Positions 1-10,454 of a stretch of DNA of 64,000 nt are shown in pieces. Position 1 is the first letter of the stretch. The number at the start of each line of letters is the position of its first letter. The position numbers and the translations under genes were made by a program. The DNA comes from Bradyrhizobium genosp. L (GTDB taxonomy: Bacteria > Pseudomonadota > Alphaproteobacteria > Rhizobiales > Xanthobacteraceae), in contig NZ_CP061378.1 of NCBI RefSeq assembly GCF_015624485.1, positions 1,674,001 through 1,738,000 of the forward strand. The letters are read 5' to 3'. The notes under the pieces are model-generated. The model was not told where the DNA came from. It searched no databases and saw only the letters and a program-made list of their open reading frames with translations.

Positions 1-1460
1 AGCCGCACGTGACCGCCGTCGGGTGCGATCAGGCCGGTGATGAGATTGAAGAACGTCGTCTTGCCGGAGCCGTTCGGTCCGATGATGGCGACGATCGCGC
101 CGGGCATCACGTCGAGATCGACGCCGTTCACGGCCTTGATGCCGCCGAACGACTTCTTCAGGCCCTTGATCTCGAGCAGCGGTCTGCCCGGGTCGATCGT
201 CCGCCGGTGCAGCGGCGCTAGTCCGGCCTCCACCTCGTTGCGCGACGGCATCGCGTTCTGCTGGTCGTAGGACAGCGCCGTCACCGGGGCACGTTCGGGA
301 ATCAATCCCTGGCGGCGATAGAGCATCATCACCACGAGGATGATGCCGAAGATCAGCTCGATCGACTGCACCAGATCGAGCTTCTGCAGGAAGCCGATGC
401 CGGTCAGCTTGCCGAGCGCGTGGATCCATTGCGTCAGGTCCTGCAGGAACCAGGATTGCAGCAGCTGCAGGAGCAGTGCGCCGACCACCACGCCGGCGAC
501 GCTGCCGATGCCGCCGAGCACGATCATGACGAGGATCATGACCGAGACCGGGAACATGAACATCTCCGGCGTGGCGGTCTGCAGCTTGGCGACGTAGAAG
601 GTGCCGGTCACGCCGGCAAATCCCGCACCGATGGCAAAGGCGAGCAGCTTGAGCCTGGTGCGGTTGACCCCCATCGCCTCGGCGGCGATTTCGTCCTCGC
701 GGATCGCAAGCCAGGCCCGGCCGACGCGCGAATTCTTCAGCCTCGTGCTGATGAAGATCAGGAGCACGATGAGGGCGAGCCCGAGATAGTAGTAGGGCGT
801 CGACATCACGCCGAAATCGTAGCCGAACAATTTCGGCGTGCTGACGCCGCTGAGGCCCTGCGCGCCGTTGGTGACGGTGGGCGTGTTGCGCGCCACGATC
901 GGCACGATCTCGCCGAAGCCGAGCGTCACGATAGCGAGGTAGTCGCCCTTGAGGCGAAGCGTCGGTGCGCCGAACACGACACCGAAGAAGGCGGCAACCA
1001 GGCCCGCGATCGGCAGCATCAGCCAGAACGACACGTCGAAATGCACGGTGCCGGCGCCGCCCCCGGCGTTCAGATGCTGCACCAGCCCAAGCCACTGGAA
1101 CGGCTCCCAGAAGCCGCTCCATGGCGGCTGGATCTGGTAGGACGACAGCGCGCCGTAGGTGTAGGCGCCGATGGCGAAGAACGCCGCATAGCCGAGATCG
1201 AGCAGGCCGGCGAAGCCGACCACGATGTTCAGCCCGAGCGCCAGCATGGCATAGGAGAGCGCATTGGCGGCGGCGTCGATGTCGCCCTCATTGCCGTCGA
1301 GATAGGGGAAGGCGAGCGCCGCCATCAGGATGATGACGAGCAGATAGGGACGGAACTGCTCGCTGGCGACGCGCGCGCGGAGCGCCGCGATCCCGCCTTG
1401 CGGGCGTGCGATTGCAGGGGCTGCGATTTGCTGGGCGCGTTCGAGAGGTGAATCCGACAC
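1..1460 (-). CDS. Branched-chain amino acid ABC transporter permease/ATP-binding fusion (LivM-LivG), 3' end outside window
   Basis: One open frame reads from a GTG at 1460 to the window edge, 486 complete codons. Residues 1 to about 385 are a LivM-type membrane permease with many hydrophobic segments and the family stretch GAPTLRLKGDYLAIVTLGFGE. A linker then leads into an ABC ATPase that begins LLEIKGLKKSFGG and carries Walker A GPNGSGKT at residues 461-468. The rest of the ATPase (signature, Walker B) lies beyond position 1. The start sits 11 bp after the livH stop, so it is the third gene of a binding protein-livH-livMG operon; a livF gene is expected further left. Role: inner-membrane import of branched-chain amino acids or related amides. 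The fusion is seen directly; the substrate is inferred from family. Confidence 0.88.
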   Translation of the reverse strand, partial: MSDSPLERAQQIAAPAIARPQGGIAALRARVASEQFRPYLLVIILMAALAFPYLDGNEGDIDAAANALSYAMLALGLNIVVGFAGLLDLGYAAFFAIGAYTYGALSSYQIQPPWSGFWEPFQWLGLVQHLNAGGGAGTVHFDVSFWLMLPIAGLVAAFFGVVFGAPTLRLKGDYLAIVTLGFGEIVPIVARNTPTVTNGAQGLSGVSTPKLFGYDFGVMSTPYYYLGLALIVLLIFISTRLKNSRVGRAWLAIREDEIAAEAMGVNRTRLKLLAFAIGAGFAGVTGTFYVAKLQTATPEMFMFPVSVMILVMIVLGGIGSVAGVVVGALLLQLLQSWFLQDLTQWIHALGKLTGIGFLQKLDLVQSIELIFGIILVVMMLYRRQGLIPERAPVTALSYDQQNAMPSRNEVEAGLAPLHRRTIDPGRPLLEIKGLKKSFGGIKAVNGVDLDVMPGAIVAIIGPNGSGKTTFFNLITGLIAPDGGHVR

Positions 1461-1471
1461 GCCGTCACCCC

Positions 1472-2401
1472 TTACGATTTGTTCGGCGCGGCGCGGCCGA
1501 GCAGCCCCGAGGGGCGCAGCACCAGCACGATCACCAGCAGCGAAAAGATGATGACGTCGGTCCAGCGCACCGCGATGTACTGGCCGCCCAGCGATTCGAT
1601 CAGTCCGATCACGACACCGCCCAGCATCGCCCCCGGGATGTTGCCGATGCCGCCGAGCACCGCCGCGGTGAACGCGCGCAGGCCGGAGGTGTAGCCGATC
1701 AGATAGCTCGTATAATTGTAGTACAGGCCGAAGATCAGCCCGGCCGCGCCGGCCAGTGCCGAGCCCAGGAAGAAGGTGATGATCACGACGCGGTCGACAT
1801 CGATGCCGACCATGCGCGCCGCCTCCTGATCCTGTGCCATCGCCCGCATCGCCTTGCCCATCTTGGTCCGCCGGACGAAATAGTTCAGCGCGATCATGAG
1901 CAGCAGCGATATGGTCCAGAGCAGCACCTCGCGCAGCCGCAGCGTGACGCCGCCGAACTCCCACGCGGTCTTCGGCATCGGGTTGGAATAGTTCTTGGTA
2001 TCGGCGCCGGCCCCGAGCAGAACGATGTTGTAGAGGATGTAGGACACGCCGATCGTGGTGATCATCGGCGCGGTGCCCGATACGCCGCGCAAGGGTCGCA
2101 ATGCGAACCGCTCGATCACGACGCCGAGCACGCCGGATCCGAGCATCGTCACGGCGAACGCGGCGATCAGGATGCCGGCCAGCGGCAGCCCGTAAAGGAC
2201 GTGCGACTGCCCGGCGAAGCCCATCGCCTCCAGCGTCCACATGGCGATGAACGAGCCCACCATGAAGACGTTGAAATGCGCGAAGTTGATCAGCTCGATG
2301 ATGCCGTAGACCATGGTGAAGCCGAGCGCGAGCAGCGAGTACATCGCGCCCAGGCTCACACCGTTGATCACCTGCTGGAGCAGGACATCCCAGTTGCTCA
2401 T
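1472..2401 (-). CDS. livH: Branched-chain amino acid ABC transporter permease LivH
   Basis: This 309-residue, almost wholly hydrophobic protein begins MSNWDVLLQQVINGVSLGAM, the standard LivH N-terminus, and has the internal family stretch NFAHFNVFMVGSFIAMW. It should have about eight membrane helices and pair with the LivM half encoded just downstream to form the translocation channel. It lies 37 bp after the binding-protein gene and 11 bp before the LivM-LivG fusion, so one transcript is likely. Length is normal for the family. The transported ligand cannot be read from the permease. Confidence 0.93.
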   Translation of the reverse strand: MSNWDVLLQQVINGVSLGAMYSLLALGFTMVYGIIELINFAHFNVFMVGSFIAMWTLEAMGFAGQSHVLYGLPLAGILIAAFAVTMLGSGVLGVVIERFALRPLRGVSGTAPMITTIGVSYILYNIVLLGAGADTKNYSNPMPKTAWEFGGVTLRLREVLLWTISLLLMIALNYFVRRTKMGKAMRAMAQDQEAARMVGIDVDRVVIITFFLGSALAGAAGLIFGLYYNYTSYLIGYTSGLRAFTAAVLGGIGNIPGAMLGGVVIGLIESLGGQYIAVRWTDVIIFSLLVIVLVLRPSGLLGRAAPNKS

Positions 2402-2438
2402 GGCCGGCCCCCTCGATGCGGCATCGCGAACCGAATGC

Positions 2439-3689
2439 CTACGATTGCGGCGCGGGTTCCAGATACTTCAGCTGGTGCGTGACGTCGTCCGCAGGGAATT
2501 TGTCGTCATGCCGATACTGGAACACGCTGACGGTGCGGTCGAGGATGTCGCCGTTCTCGTCGAAGGCGACGGTGCCCTGCAGGGTCTGGACGTGTGAGGC
2601 CTGGATCGCGTCACGGACGTTGGAGCGGTTCATCTCCTTGCCGCTCTTCGCCACCGCCTCGACCGCGGCGAGAATGACCTTGGTCGCGTCATAGGCGGTG
2701 ATCGAATAATCGTCCGGCGTCTGGTGATACTTCTCCTGGAAGGTCTTGACGAAACCGGCCGCCTCCGGGCTTTCGGTCAAATGCGGACCGGCATTGGTGC
2801 CGTACCAGCCCTCGACCGCCGGGAAGCCGCCGCCCTTCAGGAAGCTGCCGCCGGCCACGCCGTCGCCGCCTGCCTTGATCACTTTCGGAATGGTCTCCGC
2901 AGCCTGCTTGGCGAGCTTGACGCCGGCCTGGGCGACGCCGCCGTAATAGATCGCGTCCGGATTGAGTGCCTTGATCTTGGTCAGAACCGTCGTGTAGTCG
3001 GCTTCCTTGGGATCGAGCTGGTCATGCCCGAGCACCTGGATGCCGATCGCCTTCGCCCGGGTTTCGAACGCATTGGCGAGACCGACGCCGTAGGCGCCGG
3101 AATCGTCGAGCACGAACACCGTCTTCACGTTCAGCTTGGCCTTGTAGTAGTTGGCCATGTTCGGCCCCTGGTAGGCGTCCGTCGTCACGGTCCGGAAATA
3201 GACGGCCTTGCCCTTGGGGCGGAATTGGCCGGCCATCTTCGGATCGGTGATGTCGGGGTTGGTCGAGGAGGGCGTGATCGTCGCCATGTCCGCCTGGCTG
3301 AGGATCGGCGACATCGCCTTGCCGCTGCCGCTCATTTCCGGCCCGACATTGGCGACGACCAGGGGATCGGAGACGAGCTTCTTGGTGTTGGTGGCGGCCT
3401 GCGCCGGATCATACTGGCCGGCGGTGGCCGTGCCGTCGTCATAGATGACCGGCTCGATCTTGTAGCCGGCGACGCCGCCCGCCGCGTTGGCCTCGTCGAA
3501 GGCGATCATCGCGCCGTTCTTGATCAGGGTGGCGTCCTCGGCGTCGGCTCCCGTGAACGGCAGCGTGATGCCGATCTTGACGACCTTCTGCTCGGCCAGC
3601 GCCGCGGCGCCTCCACCAATCGCGGCAATCGCGGCGACCGCAACGGCTGCTGCATTCAACGCTCGGCGTGTGGTGTGGAACGGTTTCAT
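2439..3689 (-). CDS. Branched-chain amino acid-type ABC transporter substrate-binding protein
   Basis: Periplasmic type I binding protein (LivJ/LivK family), 416 residues. I chose the ATG at 3689 over one 33 bp upstream because a GAGGAG ribosome site lies 7 bp before it. The N-terminus MKPFHTTRRALNAAAVAVAA leads into a signal peptide ending near ALAEQ, and the mature protein starts VVKIGITLPFTGADAEDATL, typical of the family. Late markers include ADYTTVLTKIKALNPDAIYYG and an effector-domain stretch near YGVGLANAFETRAK. First gene of the liv-type operon. The ligand may be branched-chain amino acids, amides or aromatic compounds, since this family is broadly recruited in rhizobia. Confidence 0.92.
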   Translation of the reverse strand: MKPFHTTRRALNAAAVAVAAIAAIGGGAAALAEQKVVKIGITLPFTGADAEDATLIKNGAMIAFDEANAAGGVAGYKIEPVIYDDGTATAGQYDPAQAATNTKKLVSDPLVVANVGPEMSGSGKAMSPILSQADMATITPSSTNPDITDPKMAGQFRPKGKAVYFRTVTTDAYQGPNMANYYKAKLNVKTVFVLDDSGAYGVGLANAFETRAKAIGIQVLGHDQLDPKEADYTTVLTKIKALNPDAIYYGGVAQAGVKLAKQAAETIPKVIKAGGDGVAGGSFLKGGGFPAVEGWYGTNAGPHLTESPEAAGFVKTFQEKYHQTPDDYSITAYDATKVILAAVEAVAKSGKEMNRSNVRDAIQASHVQTLQGTVAFDENGDILDRTVSVFQYRHDDKFPADDVTHQLKYLEPAPQS

Positions 3690-4059
3690 CGGGGTCTCCT
3701 CATCAGGGTGAGAGCGCCTCAACCAGAGCCTACATCCGATCTGTTCGCTCGCCTATTTGACTTAAGCACCGCATTTTGACCTCGAGCTTGAGAAAGCAAC
3801 ATTCAGGCCACAGGGCCAAGCATGCATGAGTTCGGGACTTGCCGCGAGGGAGCGATTGACGAATTCGCGAAATTGCGACGCCGGCAGCGACGGCGCTTCC
3901 ACGGCCTGGTTCGACAGTTTTGTGCAGTGCCGCTGAATTATTAGGCGCTTCGCAGAACTGGAGGTGATCGCTCGAGAGCAGGCCGCAATTCAGCAGCGAT
4001 AACAACCAGACCCGTTGAGGTCAGCCGTTCCGCTGCATCGCAAGATGCCGGGCCGCAGC
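3690..4059. other. Non-coding gap between the DapA-like gene and the liv-type operon
   Basis: No convincing gene in this 370-bp gap. It must hold the promoter of the liv-type operon, which reads left from 3689. On the minus strand two similar blocks, GTCAAAAT and GTCAAAT, lie about 14 bp apart around 3758-3783 and could be a regulator site; this is weak. A 91-codon minus-strand frame at 3730-4005 has low-complexity composition and no family resemblance, and is not accepted. Confidence 0.4.
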
Positions 4060-4986
4060 TCACGCGTTCCAGCGCAACACCAGCGGATCGAGCCGTCTGG
4101 CGATCTCGATCAATTGCTGCCGCGTCGCCGGATGCATCGGCGGCATCGGGTGGCGTCCCGCCTCGCAGGAAATGATCCCGCCTTCCTTCATCAACGCTTT
4201 CGCCGCCAAGAGGCCGGCCTGCCGGTTCTCGTGATTGATCAGCGGCAGCCAGCGTTGATAGACGCGAAACGCCTCGTCGCGGTTGCCCTGCCGGAACGCC
4301 TCGAGGATGGGGCGGATGCCGTCCGGGAAGCCGCCGCCGGTCATCGCGCCGGTCGCGCCGGCCTCGAGGTCGGCCAGCAAGGTGATGCCTTCCTCGCCAT
4401 CCCAGGGACCTTCGACGGCGTCGCCGCCCAACCGGATCAACTCGCGGAGCTTGTTCGCAGCGCCCGCCGTCTCGATCTTGAAATAGGCGACGTGCGCGAT
4501 CTCGCGCGCCATGCGCGCCAGAAACTCCGGCGAGAGCGCGACGCCGCTGGCCGGCGCATCCTGGATCATGATCGGAATATCCAGCGCATCCGACAGGCGC
4601 TGGAAGAACTCGAACATGCGCGCTTCCGGCACGCGAAAGGTCGCGCCGTGATAGGGCGGCATCACCATCACCATGGCGGCGCCCATCTCAGCGGCGAGCC
4701 TGGAACGCTCGACGCAAATCCCGGTCGCATAGTGGCTCGTCGTCACGATGACCGGAACCCGTCCGGCCACGTGCTCCAGCGCAGTGCGGGTGAGGACCTG
4801 GCGCTCATCGTCGGAGACGGAAAACTGCTCGGAGAAATTCGCCAGGATGGCGAGGCCATCGACGCCGGCATCGATCATGAACTCCAGCGCCCGCTTGTAG
4901 CTTGCGATGTCCAGCTCGCCGGACTCGGTGAATGTGGTCGGAACGACTGGAAAGATGCCGCGATAGGGCCGCGCTGAAGATGTCAT
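4060..4986 (-). CDS. DapA/NanA-family aldolase-like protein with non-canonical active site
   Basis: A 308-residue protein of the dihydrodipicolinate synthase/N-acetylneuraminate lyase family. The Schiff-base lysine is Lys170 in YFKIETAG. The GTTGE substrate loop of true DapA is replaced by ANFSEQ (residues 49-54), and the family YNVP block by QDAP, so the usual catalytic Tyr is Gln. It is therefore unlikely to make lysine precursor and more likely acts on another 2-oxo acid or as a retro-aldolase. The ATG at 4986 gives the normal family N-terminus (RPYRGIFPVVPTTF); a longer start at 5052 adds a cysteine-rich stretch with no homology. It stands alone, 134 bp downstream of the broken TauE gene. 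Confidence 0.83.
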   Translation of the reverse strand: MTSSARPYRGIFPVVPTTFTESGELDIASYKRALEFMIDAGVDGLAILANFSEQFSVSDDERQVLTRTALEHVAGRVPVIVTTSHYATGICVERSRLAAEMGAAMVMVMPPYHGATFRVPEARMFEFFQRLSDALDIPIMIQDAPASGVALSPEFLARMAREIAHVAYFKIETAGAANKLRELIRLGGDAVEGPWDGEEGITLLADLEAGATGAMTGGGFPDGIRPILEAFRQGNRDEAFRVYQRWLPLINHENRQAGLLAAKALMKEGGIISCEAGRHPMPPMHPATRQQLIEIARRLDPLVLRWNA

Positions 4987-5120
4987 GGAAGGTTCATGCT
5001 CCGCTTGGCTCTCACAGAGAGCAGCGCAGCCTATGAATCGGCCACACATCAATCAAGTGACTATTTCTCGCCGGCACATGGCGGTTTTGACATGTGCGTG
5101 AGACGACGATCGGGCCTTCG

Positions 5121-5875
5121 TCAGAGATAGCCTGACACCCCGTCCCACAGCAGCTTCAGCGCGGTCACGACCAACAGGCCGTAGCAGGCGCGATAGATCT
5201 GGCGCTGGTCGAGGCTGCCGTGCAGCCGCCAGCCGAGCCACACGCCGGCGGGGATCGCGAGCAGGCAGATCGCCATCAAGGTCCAGACGTTGCCCGCGGG
5301 CTTCACCAGCAGCAGCCACGGCACCGCCTTGGTGGCGTTGCCGACGGTGAAGAACAGGCTGGTCGTTCCCGCATAGACCTCCTTGCTGAGGCCGAGCGGC
5401 AGCAGATACATCGCAAGCGGCGGGCCGCCGGAATGCGCGACCATGGTCGTGACGCCGGAGGCGAGGCCGGCCGCGACCGCCTTCGGTGCCGAGCGTGGAC
5501 GGATCGCGACTTTCGAGCCGGTGACCAGCCACAGGCCGACGAAGATCAGGGTGACCGTCGCCATCACGATCGAGACGGCGCGATGATCCAGCACCCGGAA
5601 CAGGAGATAGCCGAGGCCGATGCCGATCACGAGTCCCGGCACAGCAGCACGAGGTCCGGTCGAGACCAGGTCGACGGCTTCCAGTAGCGCAGCGCGAACA
5701 GGTCCATCGCGATGAACAGCGGGGCGAGCAGGCCGCCGGCCGTCACCGGGTCCATCACGATCGACAGCAGCGGAATGCCGACGATCGAGAAGCCGCCGCC
5801 GAACGCGCCCTTCATGAAGCAGATCAGGAACACGCCGGCAAAGGCGATCAGGATCGTGGTGACTGTCAGCTCCAT
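5121..5875 (-). pseudogene. TauE/SafE sulfite exporter-family permease, frameshifted
   Basis: The gene is split over two frames. The N-terminal part, MELTVTTILIAFAGVFLICF from the ATG at 5875, runs through WKPSTWSRPDLVLL and then leaves frame. The C-terminal part resumes at VPGLVIGIGLGYLLF in the next frame and ends at 5121. Restoring one base near 5645, where CTGCTGTGCC would become CTGCTGGTGCC, joins the halves into a normal protein of about 251 residues with roughly eight helices and the family stretch HSGGPPLAMYLLPLGL. The family exports sulfite or organosulfur anions. Either a real recent inactivation or a sequencing indel; intact codon quality on both sides suggests a recent event or an error. 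Confidence 0.85.
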
Positions 5876-5952
5876 GCGCCACGATGTTGCGATCGACCCG
5901 GCGGTGCAAGCGAAACATTGCACTCGGTGCAATGGAGCGGGAGGTGGCGGGA

Positions 5953-6105
5953 TCAGAACGCGCCCGCCACGGTGACTCTGAAGGTCAAGGGTTCGATCGG
6001 ATGCAGCGCGGTGTCCATCACGCCGGTCTGGCAGACCGCGGCGGGAGCGGTCTGCACGGGATAGCAGAGGTTATAGACGATCATCGCCGGCGCATTCCAT
6101 GTCAT
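5953..6105 (-). other. Possible 50-codon ORF or gene remnant
   Basis: A short frame from ATG 6105 to TGA at 5953 gives 50 residues ending PLTFRVTVAGAF, reminiscent of a beta-strand C-terminus. An upstream frame (start near 6180, MVVSGVVAVSRVLAVERHHH) overlaps it out of register, as if one gene had been frameshifted. A perfect 9-bp hairpin (GCAGACCGC, 7-nt loop, 6031-6055) lies inside. I recognise no family and see no ribosome site. The rest of 5876-6220 shows nothing else. Confidence 0.2.
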
Positions 6106-6220
6106 CGCAGAGCGCGGCGTCCGCCATGGTCATGTCGTGATGATGCCGCTCGACGGCGAGCACGCGGGACACAGCCACGACACCCGACACCACCATCGGC
6201 CGAAACGCTAGGCTGATCGT

Positions 6221-6349
6221 TTAGCGGGCGATCACCAACGCGAATAGGATCACAAACAGCATGCCCGTCATCACGACCGCGGCGACGGTCCCGGCCGTGA
6301 TCCTGGTGGTCTCTTTGCGGACCCAGGGCAGATCGTCCCAGCGCGCCAC
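6221..6349 (-). CDS. Small single-pass membrane protein, 42 residues
   Basis: From a GTG at 6349, preceded by GGAG at a 6-bp spacing, the frame encodes a short charged head VARWDDLPWVRKETTR followed by one long hydrophobic helix (about residues 18-41) ending LFALVIAR. Frame and ribosome site look real. A longer start at 6451 would add a low-quality N-terminus that overlaps the end of the TonB receptor gene. Function unknown. It follows the receptor gene on the same strand and may be co-transcribed. Confidence 0.5.
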   Translation of the reverse strand: MARWDDLPWVRKETTRITAGTVAAVVMTGMLFVILFALVIAR

Positions 6350-6425
6350 ATCGCTCTCCACGGCTGCCGGCGCAAGTCTACATCCCGCGCCGCGCCGGTA
6401 GAAGCAGAAAGCCGAACGCTCCCCC

Positions 6426-9029
6426 TCAGAACTTCGCCCTGATGCCGGCATAGGCGGCGAGCGGCATGCCGGGCACGAAGGTGCGGGGATCGGTCAATTG
6501 CGCCATCAGCGCGGTGACGCCGCGCGTGGTGCTGGCGAAGCCGCCGGTCTGGAAGAAGGCGCCGGCGGAATAATACTGCTGGTTGAACACGTTGTTGATC
6601 AGGCCGAACAGCTCGATGTTCTTGGTGAGCTGGTAGGAGGTGTGCAGATTGACGACCCAATAGGCCGGCACCTTCGGGCTCTGGTTGGTGTCGTCGTGGA
6701 TCAGCCACTGGCTGCCGACCACGTTGAGGTCGGCGCCGACCTTCCAGGCGTCGGTGGCGAGATACTCGACACCGGCCTTGAAGCGGTGCGCGGGAATGCC
6801 CGGGATGTGATCGCCGGGCTTGACGTTGACATAGGAGACGTCGCCGTTGTTCGGGTCGGTCAGCGCATTCGGGTTGTTCGGCGAGAACAGCGTGATGTTG
6901 CTCTGATAGGTGGCGTCGACATAGGTGTAGTTGGCGTAGGCGTTCCAGCGATCGTAGCGATAGTCGATCTTGGCCTCGATGCCTTGCCGCAGGGTCTTTC
7001 CGGCGTTCTGGAAGAAGCCGAAATTGTTGACGCCGAGCGGGCTCGCCACTTCGATGATGTCGTCGTCGGACAGCGTGTGGAACGCGCCGAGGCCCCAGGT
7101 CAGCATCCCGGTCCTGACGTCGCGCCCCCAGCCGCCGCGCAGGCCGGCCTCGACGGTGTGCGAGACCACCTGCTTGAGCGGCGGATCGGCCACCAGGAAG
7201 CTGTCGATCATGCAGGGATGGTTGGGATCGGAGCAGCCGAGCTCGAGCGGCGTCGGCGCGCGGTTGGCTTCGGAGTAGCCGGCATAGGCGGTGACGTTGG
7301 GCGTGATCTTGAAGGTGCCGCCGATCACCGGGTTGAAGCGCTGGAAGGTGTTGCTGCTGTTGAGCAGCGGGTTGAGGCCGGTCTGGTCCTGCAGGTCGAT
7401 CTGGGCGAGGTTGAAGCGGCCGCCCGCGGTGACCGCCAGGCGGTTGGTCACATCGAACGTGTCGGTGGCGTAGACGCCGGTATAGGTGTTCTTGGCGTTG
7501 AGGTCGACCGGGCTCAAGCCCGCGTCAGGCTGGTTGATATAAATGCCGGTACCGGTCACGAACAGGTTCTGCTGGACCTCGCCGAGTTCGCTCGATGCGG
7601 TGAACTTGGTGAAGCCATGGTCGACGCTGGCGCCCATCACGACATGGTTGTCGTGCCCGAAGATCTGATCGGTGTTGGTGAACTGCCCGGTGCCGCCGAC
7701 GGTGTTGCTGGCCACCCAGTTGCGATCGATCTCGCCGAGGAAGAAGGTGCCGAGCGTGTTCTTGACCGGCGGACCGCCGACCGGTCCGTAGATCGGGTCG
7801 TTGTCGTTGACGCCGTCGATGCAGAGGTTGGCGCCCCTGCTGCAACCTTCGACGTCGGTGCCGTTGCCGTCGACATGCGCCTGCCAGAAGCCGCGGTAAT
7901 AGACGTTGCCCTGGAACGACCAGGTGTCGGAGAAATTATGGTTCAAGGTCGCGTTGATGAAGGCGAGCTGCAATGCCGTCGATTGCGGCCAGGTGTAGAC
8001 GCTCGACCAGCGCGAATTGAGCATCTGGATCGGCGTCGCCGCGACGTTGCCGAGAATATTGCTGGCGCCGGTGAAGTTGATGTGGGCCTCGGTGTCGTCG
8101 TTGCGCGCGCCGACATCGACATACATCCGGTTGACATGCGACGAGTTGGCGTAGTCGCGCCAGCCGCTGTCATAGGCGGATTCGAACGCCGCATAGGCCG
8201 AGACGTTGTCCTTCTGGGCGCCGACCTGCACGCTGCTCTGCACCCGGCCGTAGGAGCCGCCGAACAATTCGGTCTCGATGCCGTGATAGGTGAAGCCGTT
8301 CTTCATCTGGATGCTCAGCGCGCCGCCGACCGCGTTGAGGCCGTACACCGGGTTGTTGGGGAACAGCGAGACCCGGTCGATGGCCTTTTCCGGGATGAAG
8401 TCCCAGTTCACCACGTCGCCCCAGGATTCGTTGATGCGGACGCCGTTCTGGTAGACCGCGATGCCCTGCGGCGTGCCCTGCACCGGCGAGGCGGTGAAGC
8501 CGCGATAGTCGAGGTCGCGCTGGAACGGATTGCCGGTCTGGTCGCTGAGCGAGACGCCTGGCAGCTTGCGATTGACCGAGTCGAGGAAGTTGGTCGAGTA
8601 GTTGCGGCTGAAATCCTCCGACGTCAGCACTTCGGTGTTGGACGGCACCTTGTCGCGATCGATCAGGTTCGGATCGTGCTCCGGCTGTCCCGGAATCGCC
8701 GTGGTCGCCGCCGGCGGCGCGGCGGCCGTTTCGACCGGCGCGCGCCGGGTTCTGGTGGTGGTTCGCGCCGTGCGCGCGACCGGCCGCGCCACGGGCCGGC
8801 TGCGCGTGCCGGCCAGCGGCGAGGGCGCGATCACGGTCACCGGCGGCAGCGCGGTGGCGGCGGGCGTGTCCGTGCTTTGCGCGTGCGCGCCCGAGGACAG
8901 TGTCACCGCGCCAATAGCGGCCAGCACGGCTGCAGCTTCGCGGGTATGTGAAGAAGAGAACAGAAATCGTGTTGCCGTACGCAACAACGTCCCAGCCATG
9001 ACGCCCACCCTGTTGTCGCGGTTCGCCAT
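6426..9029 (-). CDS. TonB-dependent outer-membrane receptor
   Basis: About 867 residues from ATG 9029 (alternatives 8999 and 9083; GGGG or AGGG lies before the first two). A signal sequence ends near SSGAHAQS. A Pro/Arg/Thr-rich low-complexity linker follows (about residues 60-105), then the plug domain with DRVSLFPNNPVYGLNAVGG, then a long barrel with repeated aromatic-alternating strands ending AAYAGIRAKF. The C-terminal Phe is typical of outer-membrane barrels. The family imports siderophores, cobalamin, metals or glycans using TonB energy. No siderophore-synthesis or sigma/anti-sigma genes are adjacent, so the ligand is open. It lies 219 bp after tuf, beyond a terminator-like hairpin, so it probably has its own promoter. 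Confidence 0.9.
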   Translation of the reverse strand: MANRDNRVGVMAGTLLRTATRFLFSSSHTREAAAVLAAIGAVTLSSGAHAQSTDTPAATALPPVTVIAPSPLAGTRSRPVARPVARTARTTTRTRRAPVETAAAPPAATTAIPGQPEHDPNLIDRDKVPSNTEVLTSEDFSRNYSTNFLDSVNRKLPGVSLSDQTGNPFQRDLDYRGFTASPVQGTPQGIAVYQNGVRINESWGDVVNWDFIPEKAIDRVSLFPNNPVYGLNAVGGALSIQMKNGFTYHGIETELFGGSYGRVQSSVQVGAQKDNVSAYAAFESAYDSGWRDYANSSHVNRMYVDVGARNDDTEAHINFTGASNILGNVAATPIQMLNSRWSSVYTWPQSTALQLAFINATLNHNFSDTWSFQGNVYYRGFWQAHVDGNGTDVEGCSRGANLCIDGVNDNDPIYGPVGGPPVKNTLGTFFLGEIDRNWVASNTVGGTGQFTNTDQIFGHDNHVVMGASVDHGFTKFTASSELGEVQQNLFVTGTGIYINQPDAGLSPVDLNAKNTYTGVYATDTFDVTNRLAVTAGGRFNLAQIDLQDQTGLNPLLNSSNTFQRFNPVIGGTFKITPNVTAYAGYSEANRAPTPLELGCSDPNHPCMIDSFLVADPPLKQVVSHTVEAGLRGGWGRDVRTGMLTWGLGAFHTLSDDDIIEVASPLGVNNFGFFQNAGKTLRQGIEAKIDYRYDRWNAYANYTYVDATYQSNITLFSPNNPNALTDPNNGDVSYVNVKPGDHIPGIPAHRFKAGVEYLATDAWKVGADLNVVGSQWLIHDDTNQSPKVPAYWVVNLHTSYQLTKNIELFGLINNVFNQQYYSAGAFFQTGGFASTTRGVTALMAQLTDPRTFVPGMPLAAYAGIRAKF

Positions 9030-9214
9030 TTTCCCCAACGAACCTGCGGGTTTGAGACTGCTGGAGCGGTACAAATTTGGCAAACGAGTTCTGTCCCGAA
9101 GGTTCGGGATTCTTTTCCAGATACGATCGGGAAAAATTCCCGATTGCCCTGGAGCCGGCCTTGGAACCGGGACCCGCAGGGGCTGAATGAGGCGGCTTCA
9201 CTCCGCAAACAGGT

Positions 9215-9247
9215 GGATGGGGGCCCGGCTGTCACCGGGCCCCATCC
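9215..9247 (-). terminator. Hairpin terminator downstream of the tuf paralogue
   Basis: GGGCCCGG (9221-9228) and CCGGGCCC (9235-9242) flank a 6-nt loop. The stem extends outward through GGATG/CATCC to about 13 pairs with one bulged G. It begins 2 bp past the tuf stop codon on the minus strand. There is no T-run after it, so it may be a weak intrinsic or structure-dependent terminator. Confidence 0.6.
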
Positions 9248-9248
9248 G

Positions 9249-10454
<1,206 letters not shown>

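Noticed and set aside
3730..4005. 91-codon frame in the gap before the liv-type operon
   Set aside because: No ribosome site, no recognised domain, odd composition.
6498..8951. 817-codon open frame on the plus strand
   Set aside because: Antisense shadow of the TonB receptor gene; composition is biased to Val, Asp, Gly and Arg with no family resemblance.
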